Source: an uncultured Treponema sp. (GTDB lineage: Bacteria; Spirochaetota; Spirochaetia; Treponematales; Treponemataceae). From it: a stretch of 39,021 bases of DNA. Below the pieces are notes generated by a model. That model saw nothing but the letters and a program-made list of their open reading frames with translations. It was not told where the DNA came from and ran no database searches. The stretch spans positions 1-39,021 of the forward strand of contig CALFJF010000055.1 in the NCBI GenBank assembly GCA_937877535.1. Direction: 5' to 3'. Positions 7,970 to 14,255 of the stretch are shown here, piece after piece. Within the stretch, counting starts at the first letter, position 1. Each line of letters begins with the position of its first letter. Position numbers and translations under genes: made by a program.

Positions 7970-8962
7970 ATGAAAACGATTTTTTTGAATCCAGGCGATT
8001 CTTTTCAAGACGCGCTTGACGAAGCGGCAAAATCAAAATGCAAAAGTCGAATTATTCTTTGTGATGGCGAATACGCGGGGGCAAAAAAGGCGCGGCTTTT
8101 TTACGATTCTCCGTTTCCGCTTGAAATAATTGGAAGCGGCGCAAAAAATTGCTCACTCAAAGGCGAAAATTGCGAGGCATTTCACAAAGACACGGAAAAT
8201 CGCGCGATTTTAACGTTTGGCGAAAAATGCACACGCGTTTTTTTGTCGAACTTTGAAATCGAAAACGCGCATGTAAAAACAAAAGACGATTACGCCCTCG
8301 GAAATCAAGCGGAAGCCCTTTGCTGGCACAATCAAACGGGATTTTTGAAATGCGAAAAAATGCGTTTCAAAAGTCGCCAAGACACAATTCATGTAAAAGG
8401 TTTTTCGTTTTTTTCTGAGTGCGAGATTTTGGGCGACGTGGATTTTATTTGGGGATATTGCGACACGGCGTTTTTTGAAAACTGCAAAATCACAACAATC
8501 CGTGACAATCGTGGCGGAAATCGCCCCGCGTTTGTTTTGCAATCTCGCGCAAAAAATGCTCGTCCAGGCTTTGTTTTTTCTTGTTGCGATTTTTTTGCCG
8601 AAGAGCGAGCGGACGGCGGTGAGATTTTTATTGGACGCTCTGCTGGAACGGGCGCAAAGGATAGCGTTGACCGCTGGGACTCAATCGCGCTGCTTGATTG
8701 CACGCTCGACGAAAATTATTCAAAAGAACTGTGGACGGACGAAAACGGTACGCGCTCGGTTTTTCCTCAAAAAGGCACGGCGAATTGTGGGTGGCGCGAA
8801 TGGAAAACGCGCTTTGTTCAAAAAGACGGTTCGATTTTTCCGCTCGATGCTTCAAAGCAAGAAAAACACGGGCAATCGCTTTCAAAAGACGAAACGGATT
8901 TTCTTTTGCGCACTGTTTCTCAAATTTTGTTGGAAAAAGAAAAAAGCGTGAGCGAGGAGTAA
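7970..8962 (+). CDS. pectinesterase-family protein without signal peptide
   Basis: This 330-residue protein consists of a CE8 beta-helix domain only. Catalytic motifs are present: GNQAEAL (111-117), QDT (137-139), GDVDFIWG (155-162) and GRSAG (222-226). No signal peptide or lipobox is seen at MKTIFLNPGDSF, so it probably acts in the cytoplasm, perhaps on imported methylated oligogalacturonides; that is inference. ATG 7970 is preferred over an upstream TTG because the homologous N-terminus starts there, but no Shine-Dalgarno precedes it and a terminator-like hairpin ends 5 nt upstream. Compared with the secreted paralogue it lacks the Ig-like and C-terminal modules. Confidence 0.85.
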   Translation: MKTIFLNPGDSFQDALDEAAKSKCKSRIILCDGEYAGAKKARLFYDSPFPLEIIGSGAKNCSLKGENCEAFHKDTENRAILTFGEKCTRVFLSNFEIENAHVKTKDDYALGNQAEALCWHNQTGFLKCEKMRFKSRQDTIHVKGFSFFSECEILGDVDFIWGYCDTAFFENCKITTIRDNRGGNRPAFVLQSRAKNARPGFVFSCCDFFAEERADGGEIFIGRSAGTGAKDSVDRWDSIALLDCTLDENYSKELWTDENGTRSVFPQKGTANCGWREWKTRFVQKDGSIFPLDASKQEKHGQSLSKDETDFLLRTVSQILLEKEKSVSEE

Positions 8963-9038
8963 CTTCTCAATCATAGAGATTTTTGCGTCTATTCGGGAAT
9001 CCTTCCAAAATCGAAACGTTGAAACAAAAGGAGATTTG

Positions 9039-9947
9039 ATGAATATTCACATTCTTGAAATGCCGCTTGATTTTGGGGCTTCTCGGCACGGCTCTGACAT
9101 GGGTCCGAGTGCGATTCGGCTGGCTGGATTAAAAGAGCGACTTGAAGGGCTGGGGCATAAAACGGTGCGATATTTTTCGCCGATTCAAATAAATCCGCAA
9201 GAGTACGAGGCGGTTGGAAATCCAAAGGCAAAGTACCTTTCGCCCATTCTCAAAGCAAACGAGCAACTTGCGGCGGAAGTTGAGCGAGCGGCGGGCGCGG
9301 GTGATTTTCCGCTGATTTTGGGCGGCGACCATTCGATTGCGCTTGGTTCTCTTGCAGGACTTTCGGCATCTTACAAAAAGCAAGGCAAAACGTTCGGCGT
9401 GCTTTACGTTGACGCGCACGGAGATTTTAATACCGACGAAACCTCTCCGACTGGAAATATTCACGGCGAATGTATGGCGGCAAGTTGCGGTTACGGACTT
9501 TCTGCGCTTGTAAATCTCTACGAAAGCGGGCGAAAAGTTGACCCAAAAAACGTTTGCTACGTGGGACTTCGCGACGTGGACGCAGACGAGCGAGAACTTA
9601 TGAAAAAGGCGGGCGTTACTGCGTTTACGATGACGGACATTGACCGACTCGGTTTTAACGAAGTGGTGCGCCGAGTTCTTGCGTTTTTTCGCGAAAAAGT
9701 TGAAATCGTACACGTGAGTTTTGACATGGATTGCCTTGACCCGATGTTTGCGCCTGGAACGGGCTACCAACTAAACGCGGGAATGACAACGCGCGAGGCT
9801 CTTCTTTTGATGGAAGAAATGAGCGAAAGCGGTTTTGTTCGTTCGGCGGAAATCGTGGAAGTAAATCCCGTTCTCGACGTGCGAAATCAAACCGCTTCGC
9901 TTGCCGTAGACCTTGTGTCAAGGCTTTTGGGCGAAAAATTGTTTTGA
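9039..9947 (+). CDS. rocF: arginase (ureohydrolase family)
   Basis: This 302-residue protein carries all manganese-binding motifs of the ureohydrolase family: GGDHS (His98), DAHGDFN (Asp125, His127, Asp129) and SFDMDCLDP (Asp228, Asp230), with a late EVNP motif. The N-terminus (GSDMGPSAIRLAGL) and overall length fit arginase better than agmatinase, predicting arginine to ornithine plus urea. GGAG lies 6 nt before ATG 9039; a TTG one codon earlier is ignored. It stands alone between the pectinesterase gene and a convergent nfu-type gene, so it is likely a catabolic or nitrogen-handling enzyme. A formiminoglutamase or agmatinase specificity cannot be fully excluded. Confidence 0.88.
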   Translation: MNIHILEMPLDFGASRHGSDMGPSAIRLAGLKERLEGLGHKTVRYFSPIQINPQEYEAVGNPKAKYLSPILKANEQLAAEVERAAGAGDFPLILGGDHSIALGSLAGLSASYKKQGKTFGVLYVDAHGDFNTDETSPTGNIHGECMAASCGYGLSALVNLYESGRKVDPKNVCYVGLRDVDADERELMKKAGVTAFTMTDIDRLGFNEVVRRVLAFFREKVEIVHVSFDMDCLDPMFAPGTGYQLNAGMTTREALLLMEEMSESGFVRSAEIVEVNPVLDVRNQTASLAVDLVSRLLGEKLF

Positions 9948-9997
9948 TTTATAAGAAATCGTTTTAGAAAGCGAGAAAACTCCCTTGTTTTTGAAAA

Positions 9998-10237
9998 TTA
10001 TTGAACTTGAACGACCTCTTTGACTTCTGGACAAGCGTCTTTGAGATAGCGTTCAATCCCCATTTTGAGCGTCATTGTTGCCATGGGGCAACTGCCACAA
10101 CTTCCCGTGAGCCGCAAATGCACGCGCTTTTCGTCGTCAATTTTGACAAACTCCATATCGCCTCCGTCCGCTTGCAGTTGCGGGCGGAACATCTCCAACG
10201 CTTCCTTGACGGTCTCTTCAAAATTTTCTTCTGCCAT
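9998..10237 (-). CDS. NifU C-terminal-domain (Nfu-type) iron-sulfur scaffold protein
   Basis: This 79-residue protein corresponds to the NifU C-terminal domain alone: RPQLQADGGDMEFVKI and GSCGSCPMATMTLKMGIE, with the conserved CxxC at Cys47 and Cys50, which bridges an Fe-S cluster in a homodimer. It would deliver Fe-S clusters to apo-proteins in the cytoplasm. AAGGAG lies 8 nt before ATG 10237. It converges on the arginase gene and is divergent from the DUF2156 gene. The size is typical for single-domain Nfu proteins in anaerobes. Confidence 0.92.
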   Translation of the reverse strand: MAEENFEETVKEALEMFRPQLQADGGDMEFVKIDDEKRVHLRLTGSCGSCPMATMTLKMGIERYLKDACPEVKEVVQVQ

Positions 10238-10331
10238 AAAAATCTCCTTGAGGTTTCTAAAAATTGCCCCATTATATCACAAATCAATTCTCTTACTAGG
10301 GGCGCAAGAAAATTGAGAAGAGGCGTTTTCG

Positions 10332-10367
10332 CTGACGATTCGGGATATTTTCAGTATATTATATAAA
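10332..10367 (+). promoter_or_regulatory. promoter abutting the start codon of the DUF2156 gene
   Basis: CTGACG (10332-10337), a 17-nt spacer and TATATT (10355-10360) end exactly 6 nt before ATG 10367. No Shine-Dalgarno is visible. The geometry predicts a leaderless transcript. Confidence 0.45.
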
Positions 10368-11332
10368 TGACTTGGAAGATTCTCTCGCTCGATGATTTTC
10401 ATTTTCTCAAAGACAATATCCACGACGAAACGCTTGAAGGAAGCGACGCTTCGCTCGTGAACATTTTTCTGCTTCAAAAAAAGTACGACACCAAAACCGC
10501 GATTGAGGGCGGATTTTTGTTCCGTTATTACACGGGCGGCGAAAATCGCACGGGCTACGGCTTTCCGATAAAAATCCAAAAATGCGCCGATTCCGAACAT
10601 TCTTGCCTGCATGACGCAGTTGCGCTCATCGTTTCCGACGCAAAATTGAACGGTCGCGCCGTCAAATTCTGCCTGCTCACCGAAAATCAAAAAAACGAGA
10701 TTGATTCGATTCTCCGCGCCGACTTTCCCGAAATTTCCGTTGATTGGCAGACTAACCGCGACGACTGCGATTATATTTACAGCCGCGAAAAACTCGCCGC
10801 CTTGCAAGGAAAAACCTACCACAAAAAAAAGAACCATGTCTCGCGATTTCAGCGGATTTACGAGGGAAACTGGGAATTCCGCTCGCTCAATTTGTGTTCG
10901 ATTGCCGACGACATGATTTTTGTGGCGAAAAAATGGCTTGAAGAGCGGTTTGACTCGGCGGAGGCGGGCGAAATCGTCATCAGCGACGAGGACAAGCGAA
11001 TTCTCAATTTGGAACACGAGATGATAAAAACTGCACTCGAAAATAAGGAAGATTTTGCGCTTGAGGGCGGCGTTTTGTACACGAACGGAAAGCCTGTCGC
11101 CATGACGCTCGCTTCGCGCATTTCTGAGAAAGTGCTTGATGTTCATTTCGAGAAATGCCTTTCCGAGGCGGCGGCAAACGGTGCTTATGCCGCAATCAAC
11201 TGGTGCTTTGCGAACGCGGCAGATTCCTACGAATTCTTGAACCGCGAGGAAGACATGGGCGTGGAAAATCTCCGAAAAGCGAAACTTTCGTACCACCCCG
11301 ACAATTTGCTGGAGAAATTTTATTCAGTGTAA
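10367..11332 (+). CDS. DUF2156 protein (phosphatidylglycerol lysyltransferase C-terminal-like)
   Basis: This 321-residue protein has two tandem GNAT-like halves. The C-terminal half shows the typical DUF2156 ending NREEDMGVENLRKAKLSYHP and the core TNGKPVAMTLASRI. Related proteins include the catalytic domain of aminoacyl-phosphatidylglycerol synthases, but stand-alone cytoplasmic forms like this one have no proven substrate. No membrane segment is present. The gene has no Shine-Dalgarno, and a promoter-like pair ends 6 nt before the ATG. The ORF6N gene begins 24 nt later, so read-through is likely. Confidence 0.8.
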   Translation: MTWKILSLDDFHFLKDNIHDETLEGSDASLVNIFLLQKKYDTKTAIEGGFLFRYYTGGENRTGYGFPIKIQKCADSEHSCLHDAVALIVSDAKLNGRAVKFCLLTENQKNEIDSILRADFPEISVDWQTNRDDCDYIYSREKLAALQGKTYHKKKNHVSRFQRIYEGNWEFRSLNLCSIADDMIFVAKKWLEERFDSAEAGEIVISDEDKRILNLEHEMIKTALENKEDFALEGGVLYTNGKPVAMTLASRISEKVLDVHFEKCLSEAAANGAYAAINWCFANAADSYEFLNREEDMGVENLRKAKLSYHPDNLLEKFYSV

Positions 11333-11356
11333 AAAATCGAAATGGAGAGAGTTGCT

Positions 11357-12274
11357 ATGGAAAATGAAGTTTTACTTGTTGAAGAAAACACGATTCGCTC
11401 TAAGATTTTGACTATCCGCAATCAACAGGTAATGCTTGACCGCGACTTGGCTGAATTGTACGGAGTCGAAACAAGACGGTTGAACGAGCAGGTAAAACGC
11501 AACCGAGAGCGATTTCCTGACGAATTTTATTTTCAACTCACACGCAGTGAAGTTGATTCCGTGATGTCGCAAAATGCGACATCACGGAATTTGAGTATTT
11601 TTTCTGGGCAAGATGGCGGAACGCGCAAATTGCCTTATGCGTTTACCGAACACGGCGTTGCAATGCTTTCGGCTGTTTTAAAATCCGAAGTTGCGGCAAA
11701 AGCAAGCGTTCAGATTATAAAAGCATTTGTCGCAATGCGCCACTTTTTGCAGAATAATGCGCGGGTCTTCGTTGAAATCGATTCCATAAAACAGCATCTG
11801 ATTGAATCCGATGTTCACCACAAAGAAAATGACAAAAAAATTGAGCAACTTTTTTCGCTGATGGACAAATATAATGTCAAAGATACGCAAGGAATTTTCT
11901 TTCAAGGGCAAATTTTCGATGCATATGCGAAGTTTGAGTCATTCATTGCGCAGGCACAAAGTGAAATCATTTTAATCGACAATTATGTTGACTTATCCGT
12001 GCTGGAACGACTTGCAACAAAACGCGAATCGGTGAATGTGACGATTTACACGGTCGAAAAAACAAAAATCAAAGAACAGGATGTTGAGAAGTTCAACGCG
12101 CAATATCCAACGCTGACAGTAAAATACACCGCAAAAGTGCATGACCGATTTTTGATACTTGACGAAAAAACGCTGTACCATATCGGTGCATCGCTCAAAG
12201 ATTTGGGAAAGAAATGTTTTGCTTTTGAAGTGCTTGATTCGTCGATTATTCCGTTGTTGTTGCAGAATCTATAA
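11357..12274 (+). CDS. ORF6N-domain DNA-binding protein with C-terminal phospholipase-D-like region
   Basis: This 305-residue protein has an N-terminal ORF6N domain (about residues 10-120): LTIRNQQVMLDRDLAELYGV, RFPDEFYFQLT and LPYAFTEHGVAMLS are hallmark motifs of this phage-derived family. A charged linker (about 125-190) leads to a C-terminal region with VHDRFLILD, a partial HKD-like motif of the PLD superfamily (His...Asp without the usual Lys), near residue 265. GGAGAG precedes ATG 11357. Its role is unknown; such proteins are often tied to mobile elements or defence. A perfect 16-bp inverted repeat lies inside its coding sequence (11556-11590). Confidence 0.85.
   Translation: MENEVLLVEENTIRSKILTIRNQQVMLDRDLAELYGVETRRLNEQVKRNRERFPDEFYFQLTRSEVDSVMSQNATSRNLSIFSGQDGGTRKLPYAFTEHGVAMLSAVLKSEVAAKASVQIIKAFVAMRHFLQNNARVFVEIDSIKQHLIESDVHHKENDKKIEQLFSLMDKYNVKDTQGIFFQGQIFDAYAKFESFIAQAQSEIILIDNYVDLSVLERLATKRESVNVTIYTVEKTKIKEQDVEKFNAQYPTLTVKYTAKVHDRFLILDEKTLYHIGASLKDLGKKCFAFEVLDSSIIPLLLQNL
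11556..11590 (+). repeat. perfect 16-bp inverted repeat inside the ORF6N gene
   Basis: The arms at 11556-11571 (ATTCCGTGATGTCGCA) and 11575-11590 are exact reverse complements separated by AAA. They encode the variable loop DSVMSQNATSRN before LPYAFTEHGV. As RNA this is a very stable hairpin in the middle of the mRNA; as DNA it is a candidate binding site. Confidence 0.85.
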
Positions 12275-12292
12275 TTTAGAGGAACAGAAAAT

Positions 12293-12778
12293 ATGCTGAA
12301 ATCAATTTTATCGGGCGAAGACTGTGCTTCATGCCGATTCTGTTGCTCGTTCAGGCGGAAAAGTTTGTGGGAAACGCCGCTTTTTGACCGCACGACGAAA
12401 GAAAAACTCGAGCAAAAATTTCCAAAAGCGCGATTTAAAAAAGCGGGAACTTCAAGTTTTACGGTGAATTTGCTTCATTTGTACAAAACTGACGATAGCG
12501 AAGAAGAAGCCGCGTGTCCGTTTTTGGGCGAGCGTGGGTGCGTTCTTTCGGCGGAAGAAAAGCCGTTCGACTGCTCGATTTGGCCGCTCCGTGCCACGAA
12601 AATCGACGGAAAAGCGCGCGTGATGCTCGAAAACACCTGCCCCGCGATAAATCGTCAGCCGATTCAAAATGTGGAAGCACTCGTGAAGTCGGGCTTGGGC
12701 GAAAAAATCATCGAAAACGCGAAAAAAAATCCCGACATGATTAAGGAAATCAAATCGGGATTTGAGGTTGTGTTTTAG
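12293..12778 (+). CDS. YkgJ-like cysteine-cluster protein
   Basis: This 161-residue protein has cysteines arranged as in the YkgJ/UPF0153 putative zinc- or iron-chelating family: CASCRFCC near residue 11, CPFLGERGCVL, KPFDCSIWPL and a later CP. These proteins may bind a metal or Fe-S cluster; no enzyme activity is known. GAGGAACAG precedes ATG 12293. It is 18 nt after the ORF6N gene on the same strand and probably shares its transcript. A hairpin repeat of the GAG...TCGA family follows the stop codon. Confidence 0.78.
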   Translation: MLKSILSGEDCASCRFCCSFRRKSLWETPLFDRTTKEKLEQKFPKARFKKAGTSSFTVNLLHLYKTDDSEEEAACPFLGERGCVLSAEEKPFDCSIWPLRATKIDGKARVMLENTCPAINRQPIQNVEALVKSGLGEKIIENAKKNPDMIKEIKSGFEVVF

Positions 12779-12790
12779 GGGGACATTTTC

Positions 12791-12816
12791 GGTGGCCCAG
12801 CGAAGTCGAAACCACC
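12791..12816 (-). repeat. short hairpin repeat, family with GAG..TCGA core
   Basis: Arms GGTGG and CCACC enclose a core containing CAGCGAAGTCGAAA. A copy with the same core and arms occurs at 13769-13794, and the core recurs in copies with other arms elsewhere in the window. Confidence 0.75.
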
Positions 12817-12837
12817 CTGTTTAAGCGTGCAATCGCG

Positions 12838-12875
12838 AAAAAAAAAACGCCCGCTCCTTCAAACATGGAAGAGCG
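12838..12875 (-). terminator. terminator of the small membrane protein operon
   Basis: Read on the minus strand, the stem CGCTCTTC...GAAGGAGCG (one bulge) is followed by a run of ten T. It lies 12 nt beyond the stop of the last small membrane protein gene. Confidence 0.7.
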
Positions 12876-12886
12876 TGGTATTTTTA

Positions 12887-13003
12887 TTACAGTTTTGAAA
12901 AAATTATGAATGAGAAAATGAGCAGAATGATTCCCGGAATTATCATTCCGCAAATGAGGCTCAGGATTCCAAGCACAAGAAGCGCGACGGCAATCAGTTT
13001 CAT
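12887..13003 (-). CDS. 38-residue membrane protein (second of tandem pair)
   Basis: This very small ORF, MKLIAVALLVLGILSLICGM followed by IIPGIILLIFSFIIFSKL, is almost entirely hydrophobic and would form one long or two short membrane helices with a glycine/proline kink (GMIIPG). It resembles the gene just upstream (both start MK..AV...LGIL and end in a short basic tail), so they look like tandem paralogues. GGGGA lies 7 nt before ATG 13003 and the gap from the upstream stop is 10 nt. No family is recognised; small membrane regulators, or a hydrophobic toxin without an evident antitoxin, are possible. Confidence 0.65.
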   Translation of the reverse strand: MKLIAVALLVLGILSLICGMIIPGIILLIFSFIIFSKL

Positions 13004-13013
13004 AGGCGTTCCC

Positions 13014-13130
13014 CTATTTGAAATAGAGATAGATTCCGATTCCAATGATTATGAGTCCGAGAATCACGCTTCCGGTAAAAACAAAACCGAGAATTCCCAA
13101 AATAATCATGATTACTGCAAATACCTTCAT
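13014..13130 (-). CDS. 38-residue membrane protein (first of tandem pair)
   Basis: This small ORF begins MKVFAVIMIILGILGFVFTG and continues SVILGLIIIGIGIYLYFK, a hydrophobic protein with a short loop (FTGS) that could form a helical hairpin. A strong Shine-Dalgarno GGAGGTG is 7 nt before ATG 13130 and overlaps the stop region of the upstream 75-residue gene, a sign of operon organisation. It has the same length as the next gene and a similar N-terminus, suggesting duplication. Function is unknown. Confidence 0.68.
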   Translation of the reverse strand: MKVFAVIMIILGILGFVFTGSVILGLIIIGIGIYLYFK

Positions 13131-13134
13131 GCCC

Positions 13135-13362
13135 TTACACCTCCACAAATTGTGGCATGTTGAAACTTGTTACATCGCAAAAGTCGGCATCATAGGATTC
13201 AGGCACATCCAAAAAATAGTGTCCTTTCTTTGTATGCTTGTCGCCCTTCTCGTCATTTTGATTCAAAAGTTCGTTCAGCCAACGGACAAACAGAATATTC
13301 TCATAGTCTTTGAGATAGTCGGATTGCGTCTTTCCGTTTTCATACACGATTCTTTCGTTCAT
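13135..13362 (-). CDS. hypothetical 75-residue soluble protein, first gene of small operon
   Basis: The protein starts MNERIVYENGKTQSDYLKDY and is charged, with no membrane segment, no cysteine pair and no recognised domain; the middle (NQNDEKGDKHTKKGHYF) is polar. AAGGAACGTAAC precedes ATG 13362, giving a fair Shine-Dalgarno. It lies directly behind a T9-spacer promoter and ahead of the two tandem 38-residue membrane proteins, with its stop 4 nt before the first of them. The three probably make one transcript that ends at the terminator near 12840. Confidence 0.65.
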   Translation of the reverse strand: MNERIVYENGKTQSDYLKDYENILFVRWLNELLNQNDEKGDKHTKKGHYFLDVPESYDADFCDVTSFNMPQFVEV

Positions 13363-13394
13363 GTTACGTTCCTTATTTGTCGATTTTTATTTAT

Positions 13395-13422
13395 ACTCTA
13401 CAAAAAAAAAGTAAACTGTCAA
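13395..13422 (-). promoter_or_regulatory. T9-spacer promoter (copy a)
   Basis: On the minus strand TTGACA (13417-13422) is followed by a 16-nt spacer GTTTAC-T9-G and TAGAGT (13395-13400). It drives the 75-residue gene and the small membrane protein pair. The same architecture occurs at four other minus-strand genes in this window. Confidence 0.75.
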
Positions 13423-13472
13423 GAAAAAATTTAAGCATTTTGCAAAAAAAAAATCGCCCATTCCTCCAAACG

Positions 13473-13727
13473 GTGGAAGAATTTCTCTCGCCCCTGAATG
13501 TGAGCGCATATCGCCTCGCAAAGGAAATTAACGTTTCCGAGACTCGCATCTCGGAAATCGTCCGCAGAAAAAGGTCTGTCACCGCGGACACTGCGATTCG
13601 CCTCGCAAAATTCTTTGGAACGACGGCTGAGTTTTGGCTAAATCTTCAAAATCTGTATGACCTTGAGGAAGAGGAAAACAACCACAAGTCAGAATTCGAG
13701 TTGATACGAATGTACGACTACGCTTGA
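13473..13727 (+). CDS. HigA-type antitoxin, N-terminally shortened and without a HigB partner
   Basis: The frame encodes a helix-turn-helix typical of HigA: SAYRLAKEINVSETRISEIV, RRKRSVTADTAIRLAKFFG and TTAEFWLNLQNLYDLE. The conserved HPGEIL segment expected before EEFLSPL is absent; in its place is a sequence similar to the terminator hairpins nearby (CGCCCATTCCTCC..GGTGGAAGA). The open frame continues upstream to 13377, but that stretch overlaps a minus-strand promoter and has no Shine-Dalgarno; GTG 13473 would give 84 residues. No HigB-type toxin lies next to it. It may be a remnant or a solitary antitoxin. Confidence 0.6.
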   Translation: MEEFLSPLNVSAYRLAKEINVSETRISEIVRRKRSVTADTAIRLAKFFGTTAEFWLNLQNLYDLEEEENNHKSEFELIRMYDYA

Positions 13728-13767
13728 AAAACACCCGCCTTTCCAACATGGAAGAGCGGGTGTTTTT
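13727..13767 (+). terminator. terminator after the HigA-like gene
   Basis: AAAAACACCCGC (13727-13738) pairs with GCGGGTGTTTTT (13756-13767). The hairpin begins at the stop codon of the HigA-like gene and contains an inner TTCC/GGAA pair. Confidence 0.8.
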
Positions 13768-13768
13768 C

Positions 13769-13794
13769 GGTGGCCCAGCGAAGTCGAAACCACC
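13769..13794 (-). repeat. short hairpin repeat, family with GAG..TCGA core
   Basis: This is a second copy of the element at 12791-12816, with the same GGTGG/CCACC arms and AGCGAAGTCGAAA core, placed just after a terminator. Confidence 0.75.
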
Positions 13795-13815
13795 TGCTAT
13801 AACTCATTTTCTTAA

Positions 13816-14082
13816 TCAATCATTCACATCTTTTGATATGATTGTTGTATGAGTATTGCTGCCTACACACTTTCCCCTATTTGGCAAAAGATTATGAGTG
13901 ACTAACTCTTTCGCTTTACTTCTTGCCTGATGGTCGTAATCTGCATCAAACTCAGAAATTGTTTTTGCACCACAAGTCGAACATGTCGCAGACACCTTGT
14001 AATGAAACTTGTATGCGGACTTTGCAAATGCAATACCTGCAACCAACGTTAAAACAGATAGAACAATAGCCATCTTTTTCAT
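13816..14082 (-). CDS. small exported protein with CxxC motif
   Basis: This 88-residue protein has a signal peptide (MKKMAIVLSVLTLVAGIAFA, cleavage after residue 20) and a short mature part of about 68 residues containing CSTCGAKT. This paired cysteine motif could bind zinc or take part in redox chemistry in the periplasm; a third cysteine (GKCVG) lies further on. No family is recognised. AAGGAG is 9 nt before ATG 14082, and a T8-spacer promoter lies about 50 nt upstream. The gene stands alone between the HigA-like gene and gdhA. Confidence 0.72.
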   Translation of the reverse strand: MKKMAIVLSVLTLVAGIAFAKSAYKFHYKVSATCSTCGAKTISEFDADYDHQARSKAKELVTHNLLPNRGKCVGSNTHTTIISKDVND

Positions 14083-14131
14083 AAAAATTCTCCTTGCCAG
14101 TTTGAGTTCTTGGCGGAACGAATCTTTATGA

Positions 14132-14158
14132 ACTTTACAAAAAAAACTATACTGTCAA
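14132..14158 (-). promoter_or_regulatory. T8-spacer promoter (copy b)
   Basis: On the minus strand TTGACA (14153-14158), a 15-nt spacer GTATAG-T8-G and TAAAGT (14132-14137) precede the small exported protein gene. This copy has one T fewer than the others, shortening the spacer to 15 nt. Confidence 0.72.
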
Positions 14159-14178
14159 GGAGGGCTTTTTCATTTTTC

Positions 14179-14214
14179 AAAAAAAATCCCGCCCCCAGAG
14201 CGAGAAGCGGGATT
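14179..14214 (-). terminator. terminator of gdhA
   Basis: Read on the minus strand, ATCCCGC and GCGGGAT (14187-14193 with 14207-14213) form a stem followed by T8. It lies 42 nt after the gdhA stop. Confidence 0.75.
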
Positions 14215-14220
14215 CATTTT

Positions 14221-14245
14221 GTGGTTTCGACAAGCTCAACCACCG
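14221..14245 (+). repeat. short hairpin repeat, family with GAG..TCGA core
   Basis: GTGGTTTCGACAAG then CTCAACCACCG forms a hairpin with GTGGTT/AACCAC arms, placed between the gdhA stop and its terminator. Confidence 0.75.
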
Positions 14246-14255
14246 CCATTTCGGA

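Noticed and set aside
10277..11296. Minus-strand open frame of 339 codons
   Set aside because: Antisense to the DUF2156 gene, which has clear family motifs; no ribosome site.
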